From VGJV01 sp964646415 (GTDB taxonomy: Bacteria; Patescibacteriota; Minisyncoccia; UBA6257; 2-01-FULL-56-20), in assembly GCA_964646415.1 (NCBI GenBank), contig CAZYEL010000001.1, forward strand, positions 1 to 64,000: a stretch of 64,000 nucleotides of DNA, written 5' to 3'. Within the stretch, counting starts at the first letter, position 1, and every line of letters starts with the position of its first letter. The notes beneath the pieces are model-generated. The model saw only the letters and a program-made list of their open reading frames with translations. It was not told the DNA's origin and made no database searches. The translations under genes were made by a program, and so were the position numbers. Positions 40,849 to 49,182 of the stretch are shown here, piece after piece.

Positions 40849-41520
40849 ATGCCCAAAGAATTCGCCAACGCACAAGACCTCGTCGCGGTAAAAGAAATCC
40901 GGGAGGGGACGCTGCTCCTCAAAGACGGCAGTTTCCGGCAGGTACTTATGGTAAACGGCGTCAATTTCGCGCTGCGCTCGGAAGTGGAACAGAACACCAT
41001 CACCGCTTCCTACCAGAATTTTTTGAACACGCTCGATTTCCCGCTCCAGATTATCATCCATTCCCGCAAAATAAACATTGATAAATACCTTGAAAAACTC
41101 GCCGCGTGCGAGCAAGCGGAATCCACGCCAATCCTCCGCAGCCAGAATGCGGAATACCGGGAGTTTATCAGGGGGTTCGTGGAAAAAAACGCCATTATGG
41201 AAAAAATATTTTTTGCGGTTGTCCCTTGGGTAACCGTATCTCTTCCCACCACGAAAAGCCTTATGCGGTTCATTCCGTTCCTGGGGCGGAGCAAAACCGC
41301 CGATGATGCCGAGGCAAAAGAGAAAGAAGAGTCATTTGAGGAATCCCTGGAGCAGCTCAAGCAGCGCGTTTCCCAAGTCGTTGAAGGGCTCGCCTCCGTC
41401 GGCCTTGAAGCAGTTCCCCTCGGCAACCGGGAGCTCGCCGAGATGCTCTATAACTTTTACAATCCCGAGTCCGTCGAGCGGGAAAATATCAATTTGCCCG
41501 CCGAAGGCGCAAAGAACTAG
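40849..41520 (+). CDS. VirB4 N-terminal-domain protein
   Basis: A 223-aa protein starting at MPKEFANAQDL (40849). It matches the N-terminal part of TraC/VirB4 proteins: VAVKEIREGTLLLKDGSFRQVLMVNGVNFALRS, IIIHSRKINIDKYLEKL and KIFFAVVPWVTVSLP. The ATPase half follows 12 bases later as a separate gene, so the usual VirB4 is split in two. In related systems this domain binds the membrane partner (VirB3/PrgI). The -10-like TATAAT at 40770 belongs to the mobile element and may drive this gene. Confidence 0.82.
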   Translation: MPKEFANAQDLVAVKEIREGTLLLKDGSFRQVLMVNGVNFALRSEVEQNTITASYQNFLNTLDFPLQIIIHSRKINIDKYLEKLAACEQAESTPILRSQNAEYREFIRGFVEKNAIMEKIFFAVVPWVTVSLPTTKSLMRFIPFLGRSKTADDAEAKEKEESFEESLEQLKQRVSQVVEGLASVGLEAVPLGNRELAEMLYNFYNPESVERENINLPAEGAKN

Positions 41521-41532
41521 AAATATATTTCT

Positions 41533-43266
41533 ATGTCAGACCCCGGAATTCCCGACATCTCAAAAATCATAGCCCCCGCAGGCGCGGAAGTGACTCCAAA
41601 CTATCTGAAGTTGGGCAACAAGCTCGCGAAAACATTCTTTGTGCTTTCCTACCCGCGCTATCTCACAACCGGATGGTTTGAGCCAATCGTAAACTTGCCC
41701 AGCCTTCTCGATGTTTCCATTTTCATCAACCCCATGGACACGGGGGATGCCCTGAAAAATCTCCGGAAAAAGGCGGCGCAGCTTGAATCGCAAATCTCGG
41801 ACACGGAGGAAAAGGGGCTCGTCCGCGACCCGCTCCTTGAAACCGCCCTGCGCGATGTGGAATCCCTACGCGACACGCTCCAACAATCGGAAGAGAAACT
41901 CTTCAACGTCGCGCTCTATATCGCAATTTACGCCGATACCCCCGATGAACTCGCCCGGCTCGAGGGGCAAATCATTTCGCTCATGGAAGCAAAGCTGGTT
42001 TATATCAAGCCTGCGCTCTTTGAACAACTTGAAGCGTTGCTCTCCGTGTTCCCCTTCGGGAACGACCGCATCCGCATCGGCACCTCGATGAACTCGAGTC
42101 CCATTTCCTCATTCTTCCCGTTTGTGTCCGAAGACCTCACCTCAAACGAAGGAATTATGTACGGCATCAACCGCCACAACAACAGTCTTGTCGTCTTCGA
42201 CAGGTTTTCGCTTGAGAACGCAAATCAGGTAGTATTCGCCAAATCGGGTTCCGGAAAATCATACTCCACGAAACTCGAAATCATCAGGTCGCTCATGGTG
42301 GGCACCGAAATCATCGTGATTGACCCGGAGAATGAATACCAGCGGCTCGCCGAAGCTTTGGGCGGAAGCTTCTTCAATATTTCGCTTTCATCCGAGGAGC
42401 ACATCAACCCCTTCGACATCCCCATCATCCCGGATGGAGAATCGCCTTCGGACATTCTCCGGTCGCACATCGTGAACCTCGCAAGTCTGGTGAAACTCAT
42501 GCTCGGGAAAATCACGCCCGAGGAAGATTCGCTCCTCGACCGCGCGATTACCGAAACCTACGCCTCGCGCGAGATTGTGGCGGGAGAAGATTTCTCCGGC
42601 AAAGAAGCCCCGCTTCTTGAGGACCTTGAAACCGTGCTCCGGAACCTTGAGGGCGGCCGCGCGATGGCGGAGCGCCTTTATAAATACACGAAGGGTTCCT
42701 TCGCGGGATTCGTGGACCAACACACCAACATCGACATCAACAACCGCTTCATTGTCTTTTCCATCCGCGACCTCGAAGAAGAGCTTCGCCCCATCGCGAT
42801 GTTCGTCATTCTAAACTTCATCTGGAATCTTATCCGCGCACGCCTCAAGCGCCGCGTTCTCATCATTGATGAGGCGTGGATTATGATGAAAAACGAGGAT
42901 TCCGCCACCTTCCTCTTCGGACTTGTGAAACGCGCCAGAAAATATTATCTCGGCGTCTCCACCATCACGCAGGACGTCGAGGACTTCCTCCGCTCCCCGT
43001 ACGGCAGGCCCATTATTACCAACTCTTCGCTTCAGTTGCTCCTTAAACAAGCACCCGCTACGATTGACGTCGTTGCAAAAGCGTTTGACCTCACTGAAGC
43101 GGAGAAAGGGCTCCTCCTCGGCGCCGAAGTGGGCATGGGGCTTTTCTTCGCCGGGAAAAAGCATGTGGCAATCCAGATTGTCGCATCCTATTTCGAAGAC
43201 CAGATCGTTACCACCAATCCTCAAGCGCTTCTCAACGAGAAAAGCGAGAAAGAAGGAGCGAAATAA
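41533..43266 (+). CDS. virB4: VirB4/TraC-type secretion ATPase
   Basis: A 577-aa RecA/HerA-fold ATPase. An N-terminal region (about 1-215) with NPMDTGDALKNLRKKAAQLESQISDTEEKG is shared with CPR and Gram-positive VirB4 proteins. Then come Walker A FAKSGSGKSYSTK (about 237), IVIDPENEYQRLAEALGG, Walker B RVLIIDEAWIMM (about 443), STITQDVEDFL and NSSLQLLLKQ. VirB4 energises pilus assembly and substrate transfer at the inner membrane. The missing N-terminal domain is the upstream gene. Confidence 0.93.
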   Translation: MSDPGIPDISKIIAPAGAEVTPNYLKLGNKLAKTFFVLSYPRYLTTGWFEPIVNLPSLLDVSIFINPMDTGDALKNLRKKAAQLESQISDTEEKGLVRDPLLETALRDVESLRDTLQQSEEKLFNVALYIAIYADTPDELARLEGQIISLMEAKLVYIKPALFEQLEALLSVFPFGNDRIRIGTSMNSSPISSFFPFVSEDLTSNEGIMYGINRHNNSLVVFDRFSLENANQVVFAKSGSGKSYSTKLEIIRSLMVGTEIIVIDPENEYQRLAEALGGSFFNISLSSEEHINPFDIPIIPDGESPSDILRSHIVNLASLVKLMLGKITPEEDSLLDRAITETYASREIVAGEDFSGKEAPLLEDLETVLRNLEGGRAMAERLYKYTKGSFAGFVDQHTNIDINNRFIVFSIRDLEEELRPIAMFVILNFIWNLIRARLKRRVLIIDEAWIMMKNEDSATFLFGLVKRARKYYLGVSTITQDVEDFLRSPYGRPIITNSSLQLLLKQAPATIDVVAKAFDLTEAEKGLLLGAEVGMGLFFAGKKHVAIQIVASYFEDQIVTTNPQALLNEKSEKEGAK

Positions 43267-44043
43267 ATGGATGAAGAAGAGGGAAAACACAGCAAGATAG
43301 ATTATTTCGGTCCGGGGATTGTTATGGCGTTTATCGCTGCGTTCGCGGGAGACCTTTTCTGGCTTCTGGTAATCGGGGCGTTCATCCCCCCGCCGCCTAT
43401 AGGGCTCACGTTTCTTGCAGCAGGACTCCTCGCCCACTACCTCGCAGGGATGATGGTGGGCGGGTTCATTTTCTTTGAGTTGAAGCATTTCGTGCCTAAG
43501 GCTATTTTAGGAGCCGCGATACTTTTACCATTGCCGTTGCTTATGGTGGGTATGGGCATTGCGCTTATTGCCCAAAACCGGATTATAGAGATCCTGCTCA
43601 TCCAAGCAGGGACGAAGCTGCTTGAGGCGGGTCTTGCCGCAACGGGTGTGGGGGCACTCGCGGCGGGAGCGGTTGAAGTGGCGGCGGACGCGAAAACCGT
43701 GCAGACTGTCGCCAGAGGCGCCAAAGCAGCCACCACAGTAGGGAAGGGTGGTCGTGCTGCAGAAACAACGGCGCAACGGGCAAAGCGCATCGCAAACCGC
43801 CTACAGCGGTACGCACCACAAGGTGGAGGAGGGGAGGAGGGATATGAAGACGAAGAGGAGGATGAGGGAGATGTGCCGGAAGAAGCATTTGGGGTGCAGA
43901 GAGGGCCCGTCGAAGAGCTCCAACAATCAACCATGGAAGAACTCCCACAAGTCGAAGAGGAACCAAAAGAAAGCGACGAGTCGGGAGAGGAAGAAAAAAA
44001 GCCCCCGCGGCTTGAGGACATACGCAAACCGGATAGTTTATAA
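43267..44043 (+). CDS. Secretion-operon membrane protein with acidic tail
   Basis: A 258-aa protein starting one base after the VirB4 stop. About three membrane helices lie at 18-115 (GIVMAFIAAFAGDLFWLLVIGAFI, ALLAHYLAGMMVGGFIFF-like, ILLPLPLLMVGMGIALIA). An Ala/Gly-rich stretch (about 120-180) and a very acidic tail rich in Glu, Asp and Pro follow. No recognised family. Tight spacing (TAAATG) argues for co-translation with virB4. Confidence 0.75.
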   Translation: MDEEEGKHSKIDYFGPGIVMAFIAAFAGDLFWLLVIGAFIPPPPIGLTFLAAGLLAHYLAGMMVGGFIFFELKHFVPKAILGAAILLPLPLLMVGMGIALIAQNRIIEILLIQAGTKLLEAGLAATGVGALAAGAVEVAADAKTVQTVARGAKAATTVGKGGRAAETTAQRAKRIANRLQRYAPQGGGGEEGYEDEEEDEGDVPEEAFGVQRGPVEELQQSTMEELPQVEEEPKESDESGEEEKKPPRLEDIRKPDSL

Positions 44044-44050
44044 TTACTTT

Positions 44051-44770
44051 ATGGCGCGAATTTCTAAAAAAGCAGTGCGTGGGGCACTCGCCGTCGTAAT
44101 ACTCGGGGTGGGATACGGGTGGGCACTGTTGCTCGCACATGCCGCCACGCCGCCGCAGATAGTCATAAGCTGGCGCGCAGATACCTACACTCCTCCGGGC
44201 TATGCGGGTAAGGCGCTCCCCACCTCAAACTCCGTAATCGCGGCGTCTTTGGATATCCTTGCAAACAACAAGGGCACCGACCTTTCGGGGCAGCTTATCT
44301 ATTGGTACGTAAACAACCGCCTTGCGGGAAGCGGGAAGGGGAGAACTTCAATAACATTCCGCGCACCTTCTGCCGCGCCGGACACTCTTGCGCTCCGCGT
44401 AGAAGTGCCTGGATACCCTGGTGGCGCCATAATCAAATCAATCAATATCCCCGTGGTGGTCCCCGAATCGGTGATTGTCGCTCCGCTCCCGCTCTTGCGC
44501 TTCACCCCGCCCTCCACAACGCTCACGGGGGCTCCTTACTTTTTTAATGTGCGCGACCCCCTCCTCCTCAAATTCGAGTGGGGAGCGAACTACACAGCCC
44601 TGCCTGCCGGACAAACCGATAACGCGCCGAAAGGCGACCCGCGCGTGCTCACACTCAACCTCAATCCCGACGCGCCCAAAGGCGCGCCGGTGCGCGTAAC
44701 GCTCGGCATTACCAACCCATTAAGAGAGGCCGAGGGGGCACAATCATTTATTACGCTCACAACCCAATGA
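44051..44770 (+). CDS. Exported beta-rich protein of the secretion operon
   Basis: A 239-aa protein starting at the ATG at 44051. A signal peptide (MARISKKAVRGALAVVILGV..., cleavage likely after AHA in LLAHAATPP) is followed by beta-rich sequence like two Ig-type repeats (GTDLSGQLIYWYVNNRLAGSG, LALRVEVPGYPGG, then FNVRDPLLLKFEWGANY). The ALPAGQTD segment (44599-44616) carries the palindromic insert also seen in gyrA and EEP. Its stop overlaps the pilin-like gene (ATGA). Probably extracellular or envelope-exposed; function unknown. Confidence 0.72.
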   Translation: MARISKKAVRGALAVVILGVGYGWALLLAHAATPPQIVISWRADTYTPPGYAGKALPTSNSVIAASLDILANNKGTDLSGQLIYWYVNNRLAGSGKGRTSITFRAPSAAPDTLALRVEVPGYPGGAIIKSINIPVVVPESVIVAPLPLLRFTPPSTTLTGAPYFFNVRDPLLLKFEWGANYTALPAGQTDNAPKGDPRVLTLNLNPDAPKGAPVRVTLGITNPLREAEGAQSFITLTTQ

Positions 44771-45834
44771 TGCGGCGCATGCTCAATGCCATCTCGGCCA
44801 TTCTGGGCTTCTGCCTCACGAGCGGAGTTGTCTTCGCAGTCACCATAAACACCAATCTCCCCGGCACCAATCCCACCGTAAACAACCCGGGCGGCTGGGT
44901 TGCCAACTTCTACCAATTCGCCCTTCTCCTCGGAGGACTCCTCGCCTTCGGCGCGATTGTCTACGGAGGAATGACGTATACGCTCTCGGCGGGGAATCCC
45001 GAAAAGCAGAGTGATGCGAAAAGCAGGATTACGCAGGCGCTCCTCGGGCTCACGCTCCTCCTCGGCGCCTACATCGTATTGAATTTCTTGAATCCCAAAC
45101 TCACCAATCTCCAGATTGACACGTACGGGCTCACGGCGGCCTGCCAGGGGACTTCGTGTGAAAACCCAGTTCCCCTCGACAAAGACGCTATGCAAAAAGC
45201 GCTGGATGCGGGCCTTGATACATACCTTGCGGAACGCGCCGAACAAGTCCGGGGAAAGGCCGCGGATCTCGACGCAGATGCAGATGAGTTAGAGGCAGAG
45301 GCGGACTTCGCCGCGACCTCGGTAGAAAGCGATGTCCTCATTGAAATGGCGAACGAACGGCGAGCACGGGCGGAACTCATGCGCCGGGAAGAAAGCGTCA
45401 GCGAATATTTTTACAAGACCACGGCAGCGGAGCAGACCAACAATGTAGAGGAAATAAAAAGACTCACAGGAGTGATGAACGCCTCTCTCGACTCAGGCAT
45501 ACAAGAGTTGAAAAGACTAGGGGACAATGCGGGAGCAGAGACGCTCGCGATCAAAAAATTCACCCACAACGTTTACTTTGACGCCCAGAAAGCTGCTGCC
45601 ACAGTGCAGGCAGCCTTCCCAAATAAAGCCGGCCCTTTTGATACTATTGATACTGCAAAAGCTCGGGAGGCAGCGACTAATGCCGTAAAAGACATCGGGA
45701 AAAGAGTGCGAGAAGAGGCCAAAAGACTTGGGAATAACGTCCAAGACCCGAGTGTCAGCGAAGTATTTCGGTGGGGCGCGGCGGCAACTGAAAAGATACG
45801 GGACGCATGCGCCGCTAAAAATATTAAGTGCTGA
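44767..45834 (+). CDS. VirB2/TrbC-like pilin with long C-terminal extension
   Basis: A 355-aa protein. After a signal sequence (MLNAISAILGFCLTSGVVFA) comes the two-helix VirB2/TrbC pattern: WVANFYQFALLLGGLLAFGAIVYGGMTY and AKSRITQALLGLTLLLGAYIVLNFLNP, separated by a short loop (about 45-110). Ordinary VirB2 pilins end there. This one adds about 230 residues, mostly charged helix (AEQVRGKAADLDADADELEAEA), without further membrane spans. So it may be a pilin-derived membrane scaffold as well as a subunit. The start overlaps the preceding stop. Confidence 0.8.
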   Translation: MMRRMLNAISAILGFCLTSGVVFAVTINTNLPGTNPTVNNPGGWVANFYQFALLLGGLLAFGAIVYGGMTYTLSAGNPEKQSDAKSRITQALLGLTLLLGAYIVLNFLNPKLTNLQIDTYGLTAACQGTSCENPVPLDKDAMQKALDAGLDTYLAERAEQVRGKAADLDADADELEAEADFAATSVESDVLIEMANERRARAELMRREESVSEYFYKTTAAEQTNNVEEIKRLTGVMNASLDSGIQELKRLGDNAGAETLAIKKFTHNVYFDAQKAAATVQAAFPNKAGPFDTIDTAKAREAATNAVKDIGKRVREEAKRLGNNVQDPSVSEVFRWGAAATEKIRDACAAKNIKC

Positions 45835-45847
45835 AGCTGCTACTACG

Positions 45848-47077
45848 ATGAAACGTTTTCTCTACCTCTTCATTATCCTCGCGGCCATCGGCCTCGTGGT
45901 CGCCGCCGGGTTTTTTCTGCAGTACCGCAGCGAGCCCGCCCCGCAGCAACCGGAGGCGCAGCCCGCGGGGGATACTCTCCCCATAGCGCCCTCCCCATCA
46001 TTTGAAGCTCCGCCCGCCGCACAAGACGAGCCCGCCGCCACAAACCTTCCCGAACCCGTCTTTCTTGGCAATGGCCTGCGCGTCCTCTCGCCGCGCCCAA
46101 CATACGCCTTCGCAGTCCGCACGGACGGCAGCTTGCTCCTCGCGAGCCCCGACGGCACCATTTCCGAGTTGCGGGGCGCCACGCTCAATACGCTGAGCCC
46201 CACCGTCATCGCGGATATCCAAACAATCTCCTTCTCATTCGATGCATCCAAAATCCTCGCCGTCTTCGGCGACCGGAGCGAGCCCCAAGTCGCTCTCTTT
46301 GATGTGAAGTCAAAAACATGGCAACCGTTTCCCGCCGCCGCAACAAGCGCCGCGTGGTCCCCGAACGACCTCCGCGTGGCATATCTTTCGCAAAAAAGCG
46401 GGGCGGTGTCGCTCAACACTTTGAACATCGCCGACGCCAAAGCGAAGCCCCAGGAGCTCACTCGCGTTCGCTTCGCCGACGTGACCCTCGCGTGGAACAA
46501 CCCTGACCAGATTCTCCTTCAGGAACGCGCAAGCGGCTTGGTGCCGACCTCGGCGTGGAACTGGGATACTAAGAAGAAAGCTCTCGTTTTGTTTGCCGAG
46601 GACCAGCGCGGTTTCGAAACCCGATGGGCTCCGGGCGCGGCGAATGGCCTTGCGTTCGTCGCGGGGGAGAGAGGCTATGGAGGCTCCTTCCTCCTCGTTT
46701 CACCCCAAGGGGACGTGCGCGAAACTTTCTCTTTCCTCACTTTCCCAGAAAAATGCGCGTTTGGCAGTATGCCGATACCCGCAGAATTGCGCTCCTCAAG
46801 CACCCCTTCGGGCGCAACGATTATAAATTCATTACGCTGCGCAGTCCCCCGAGACAGCACCGCGCTTGCGTCGGTAATTCTTCCTGATACCTACCGCAAA
46901 CGCGCCATATTTACCGTCGACGACTTCTATGAAATCGACCTTGCGACCGGCGCCACCCGCACCATACTTGCGGACCCCGGGCAAACCCTCGACGCAATGA
47001 AGGTTGCCGCATCCGGCGACATGCTCTACTTCGTAAACCGCTACGACCAAAAGCTTTACTCGCTCCAAATAAAATAA
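45848..47077 (+). CDS. Membrane-anchored beta-propeller-like protein
   Basis: A 409-aa protein starting at the ATG at 45848 and ending the operon. One N-terminal membrane helix (about 4-24) and a Pro/Ala linker lead to repeated blade-like units: RTDGSLLLASPDGTISELRG, ISFSFDASKILAVFGD, SAAWSPNDLRVAYLSQ, DVTLAWNNPDQILLQ and LYFVNRYDQKLYSL. This resembles TolB/WD40-type propellers seen on the outer side of the membrane. Partner and role unknown. It converges with khpB. Confidence 0.75.
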   Translation: MKRFLYLFIILAAIGLVVAAGFFLQYRSEPAPQQPEAQPAGDTLPIAPSPSFEAPPAAQDEPAATNLPEPVFLGNGLRVLSPRPTYAFAVRTDGSLLLASPDGTISELRGATLNTLSPTVIADIQTISFSFDASKILAVFGDRSEPQVALFDVKSKTWQPFPAAATSAAWSPNDLRVAYLSQKSGAVSLNTLNIADAKAKPQELTRVRFADVTLAWNNPDQILLQERASGLVPTSAWNWDTKKKALVLFAEDQRGFETRWAPGAANGLAFVAGERGYGGSFLLVSPQGDVRETFSFLTFPEKCAFGSMPIPAELRSSSTPSGATIINSLRCAVPRDSTALASVILPDTYRKRAIFTVDDFYEIDLATGATRTILADPGQTLDAMKVAASGDMLYFVNRYDQKLYSLQIK

Positions 47078-47141
47078 GGAGCGGCGCGAATATGGGTTTA
47101 TAGCGCGAACCCACTCGCATTATTTGCGGCTATTCGCGATA

Positions 47142-47579
47142 TTAGCGATTACTCCCCATGGGTTTTACTATCACATACCGATCTTTCCCTTCTCCCACGC
47201 TCTCGGTGGTTACCTCCGGATGCACGGCAAGCGCCATGTGCACAATCCGCCGCTCGTATGAATTCATCGCGGGAAGAGACACTTCGGCTTTCGTGGTGTG
47301 TACTTTCTTCGCGGCCGCTTTGGCGAGCTCCGCAATCAAGTTCTCCCGCTCCTGCCGGTAGTTGTTAATATCAAAGACCACCGCCGGCGCATCGTGCTTT
47401 TTCCCCACAAGCTGCACGACGTGATTCACGCTCGCCACAAGTATTGGAAGGATTTCCTTGATAAGCGCCTCATCCTCATAAATAAAAACGGTGCCTCGGT
47501 TTTCTTCCTTCACTTCAACATGGAAGTCGCGGAAGCCCATCCGCTCAAAAAGTTGTTGTACAAAAGTTTGGAAATTCAT
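47142..47579 (-). CDS. jag: KhpB/Jag-like R3H and KH RNA-binding protein
   Basis: A 145-aa protein with a KH-like part (about 30-90, ALIKEILPILVASVNHVVQLVGKK) and a C-terminal R3H domain (NSYERRIVHMALAVHPEVTTESVGEG). It lacks the N-terminal Jag domain of B. subtilis SpoIIIJ-associated protein, as short KhpB forms do. It follows yidC on the same strand, the usual neighbour. It probably binds RNA with KhpA. Confidence 0.87.
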   Translation of the reverse strand: MNFQTFVQQLFERMGFRDFHVEVKEENRGTVFIYEDEALIKEILPILVASVNHVVQLVGKKHDAPAVVFDINNYRQERENLIAELAKAAAKKVHTTKAEVSLPAMNSYERRIVHMALAVHPEVTTESVGEGKDRYVIVKPMGSNR

Positions 47580-47580
47580 C

Positions 47581-47694
47581 CCGTTAGAAGCAGGCCGCGG
47601 TTTTCCCGCTTTGCTGATAATTGTGACTAATAATCATAATTTGGTAACTTTTTGAACTAATCGCATCTCGTCAAGCGACTGCGGCTTCTAACGG
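47581..47694. repeat. 114-bp inverted-repeat element between yidC and jag
   Basis: CCGTTAGAAGC at 47581 and GCTTCTAACGG at 47684 are perfect 11-bp ends, with further pairing near gccgcgg/tgcggc. The centre is AT-rich. It fills the whole gap and ends within a few bases of both genes, so the yidC-jag mRNA would carry a large hairpin. Confidence 0.7.
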
Positions 47695-47697
47695 GGT

Positions 47698-48408
47698 TCA
47701 TGTCTGTTGGTGTGCGAGCTGCCGATTCACAATGAGCTGCTGCACGATTGAGAATATCGAGCTCACCGCCCAGTACAAGCTCACTGCGGCGGGGAACTGC
47801 CAGAAAACAAAGAGCGTGATAAGCGGTGCGATAAACATCATGTTCCGCCCCATCCGCTCGGCGTCACTCAACGCCTCTCCTTCCCTGCGCTTGGGGAGCG
47901 CCAGGCGCCCTTGTATATATTGGGCGAATGCCGCCAAACCCACCATGAAGATACTCTGCTCGCTTAGATTAATCAAGCCGAGGAAGCTCGGGTTGAGTGC
48001 TTCCGGCGCATGCACAAAAGCGTATATCGCCTTGGCAACTTCCTGGGGATTTAAGATGCCGGAGAACACCTGGTAGAGCGCGATCAAGACCGGCAGCTGT
48101 ACGAGGAGTAAAAGGAATCCGGAAAAAGGATTGATGCGGTGCGAGCGGTAGAGTTCCATCATCGCTTTCGCCTGCCGTTCGCGATCTTTCGGATGCTGCT
48201 CCTGGATTTTTTTCATCTCCGGCTGCAACCGCTGCATCACCGCCTGGTGCCGTACGCTTTTATGAAACAACGGGAAAAGAATGACCCGGATGACAATGGT
48301 GAGAAATATGATCGCAAGCCCTAGGTCTTGGAAGGCGAGGGTGTTGTACAACGCCACAAGCGCATTCAGGAGCGGCTGATAGAAAAAAGTGTCGTAAAGA
48401 TATCCCAT
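47698..48408 (-). CDS. yidC: YidC/Oxa1-family membrane insertase
   Basis: A 236-aa short YidC without the large periplasmic domain of Gram-negative forms. Membrane helices are at about 25-50, 100-125, 150-170, 190-225. Family marks: IIFLTIVIRVILFPLFHKSVRHQ (with the Arg in the first conserved helix), LQPEMKKIQEQHPKDRERQ, SGFLLLLVQLPVLIALYQVF and SLYWAVSSIFSIVQQ. It inserts membrane proteins alone or with SecYEG. The rpmH-rnpA-yidC-jag order is the classical origin-side arrangement. Confidence 0.95.
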   Translation of the reverse strand: MGYLYDTFFYQPLLNALVALYNTLAFQDLGLAIIFLTIVIRVILFPLFHKSVRHQAVMQRLQPEMKKIQEQHPKDRERQAKAMMELYRSHRINPFSGFLLLLVQLPVLIALYQVFSGILNPQEVAKAIYAFVHAPEALNPSFLGLINLSEQSIFMVGLAAFAQYIQGRLALPKRREGEALSDAERMGRNMMFIAPLITLFVFWQFPAAVSLYWAVSSIFSIVQQLIVNRQLAHQQT

Positions 48409-48428
48409 GTATAGCTAGCTTTTCAGCT

Positions 48429-48764
48429 TTAAGGTTTGGGGGTTAGTGCGAAAACTTTCTCCCGGACATGATCGAGTTCCGCGCGGAATTCCTGGCGCGA
48501 AAGCCGGGCGGCGGGGCGGGAAAGAATAAACACGAAGTCCGAAGGCAAACCTTTCCATTGCCGCACGTGCGCGAGCAGCACTCTCTTCAATACGTGTCGG
48601 CGGACGGCGCGGGAGTCCACGCTCGTGCTTATCACCGCCCCAAACCGATTATGCGAGAGAAAATTACTCCTTGCTTTCACCGCCATAATGGAAGAGGCGT
48701 AGACGATCGGCATGCGCGAGCGCATAAGCGATGGGAGGGGAGCTCGTAGCCGCCTCGGGAGCAT
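48429..48764 (-). CDS. rnpA: Ribonuclease P protein component, divergent
   Basis: A 111-aa basic protein. The start LPRRLRA and the FGAVISTSVDSRAVRRHVLKRVLLAHVR helix correspond to the RNR signature of RnpA, though the usual RNR triplet reads SRAVRR. Length is typical. It assists RnpB RNA in trimming tRNA 5' leaders. It lies 18 bases after rpmH on the same strand, the near-universal order. Confidence 0.85.
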   Translation of the reverse strand: MLPRRLRAPLPSLMRSRMPIVYASSIMAVKARSNFLSHNRFGAVISTSVDSRAVRRHVLKRVLLAHVRQWKGLPSDFVFILSRPAARLSRQEFRAELDHVREKVFALTPKP

Positions 48765-48782
48765 CAGCGGAGCGCCTGCCTT

Positions 48783-48917
48783 CTACACGGCGAGGCGCCG
48801 CCGCTTCTTAAGGCGCCGACGACGCAACACTGCCCTTCCTCCCGGCCTCCGCTGTCGCGCAAGGAAACCGTGCGTACGGGCCCGCTTCTTCTTTTTCGGC
48901 TGGTAGGTCCGAGACAT
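48783..48917 (-). CDS. rpmH: Ribosomal protein bL34
   Basis: A 44-aa protein: MSRTYQPKKKKRARTHGF, then LARQRRPGGRAVLRRRRLK and KRRRLAV. The TYQPxxxKRxRxHGF motif and size are diagnostic. It is the first gene of the rpmH-rnpA-yidC-jag operon, divergent from dnaA. Confidence 0.96.
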   Translation of the reverse strand: MSRTYQPKKKKRARTHGFLARQRRPGGRAVLRRRRLKKRRRLAV

Positions 48918-48923
48918 TGCCCT

Positions 48924-48929
48924 ATACTA
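48924..48929 (-). promoter_or_regulatory. rpmH -10 element
   Basis: Minus-strand TGATAGTAT: extended TGn plus TAGTAT, then 6 bases (agggca) to the ATG. A leaderless bL34 mRNA is implied. Confidence 0.6.
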
Positions 48930-49014
48930 TCATGAGCCGCGCTTTCTGCCAACCCCTCGCCGGTCAGAAAACGCGATATGCACAGAAAGTCCCCAAACCT
49001 CCCCCCGGTCCCTT

Positions 49015-49042
49015 TTGACGACTCTCTGTTTCTCCATACAAT
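49015..49042 (+). promoter_or_regulatory. dnaA promoter
   Basis: TTGACG (49015-49020), 16-base spacer, TACAAT (49037-49042). The leader to the ATG at 49183 is about 130 bases and holds no clear DnaA box. 48918-49014 shows nothing else beyond the divergent rpmH promoter. Confidence 0.6.
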
Positions 49043-49182
49043 TAACCACATCAGCCGCTTCTCCTCCCTCCTACGCTCATGCGGCTCTTCCAAAATATTC
49101 CGCGCATTGTCTGCCGCATCCATTTTGCCTTTCTTTCACCAATGAAAAAACAAAAAGTCGCGATTGCGCATCTTCTCGTACG

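Noticed and set aside
27897..47077. Prophage or integrative conjugative element boundaries
   Set aside because: No integrase, relaxase, attachment-site duplication or tRNA junction was seen around the secretion operon, and housekeeping genes abut it on both sides.
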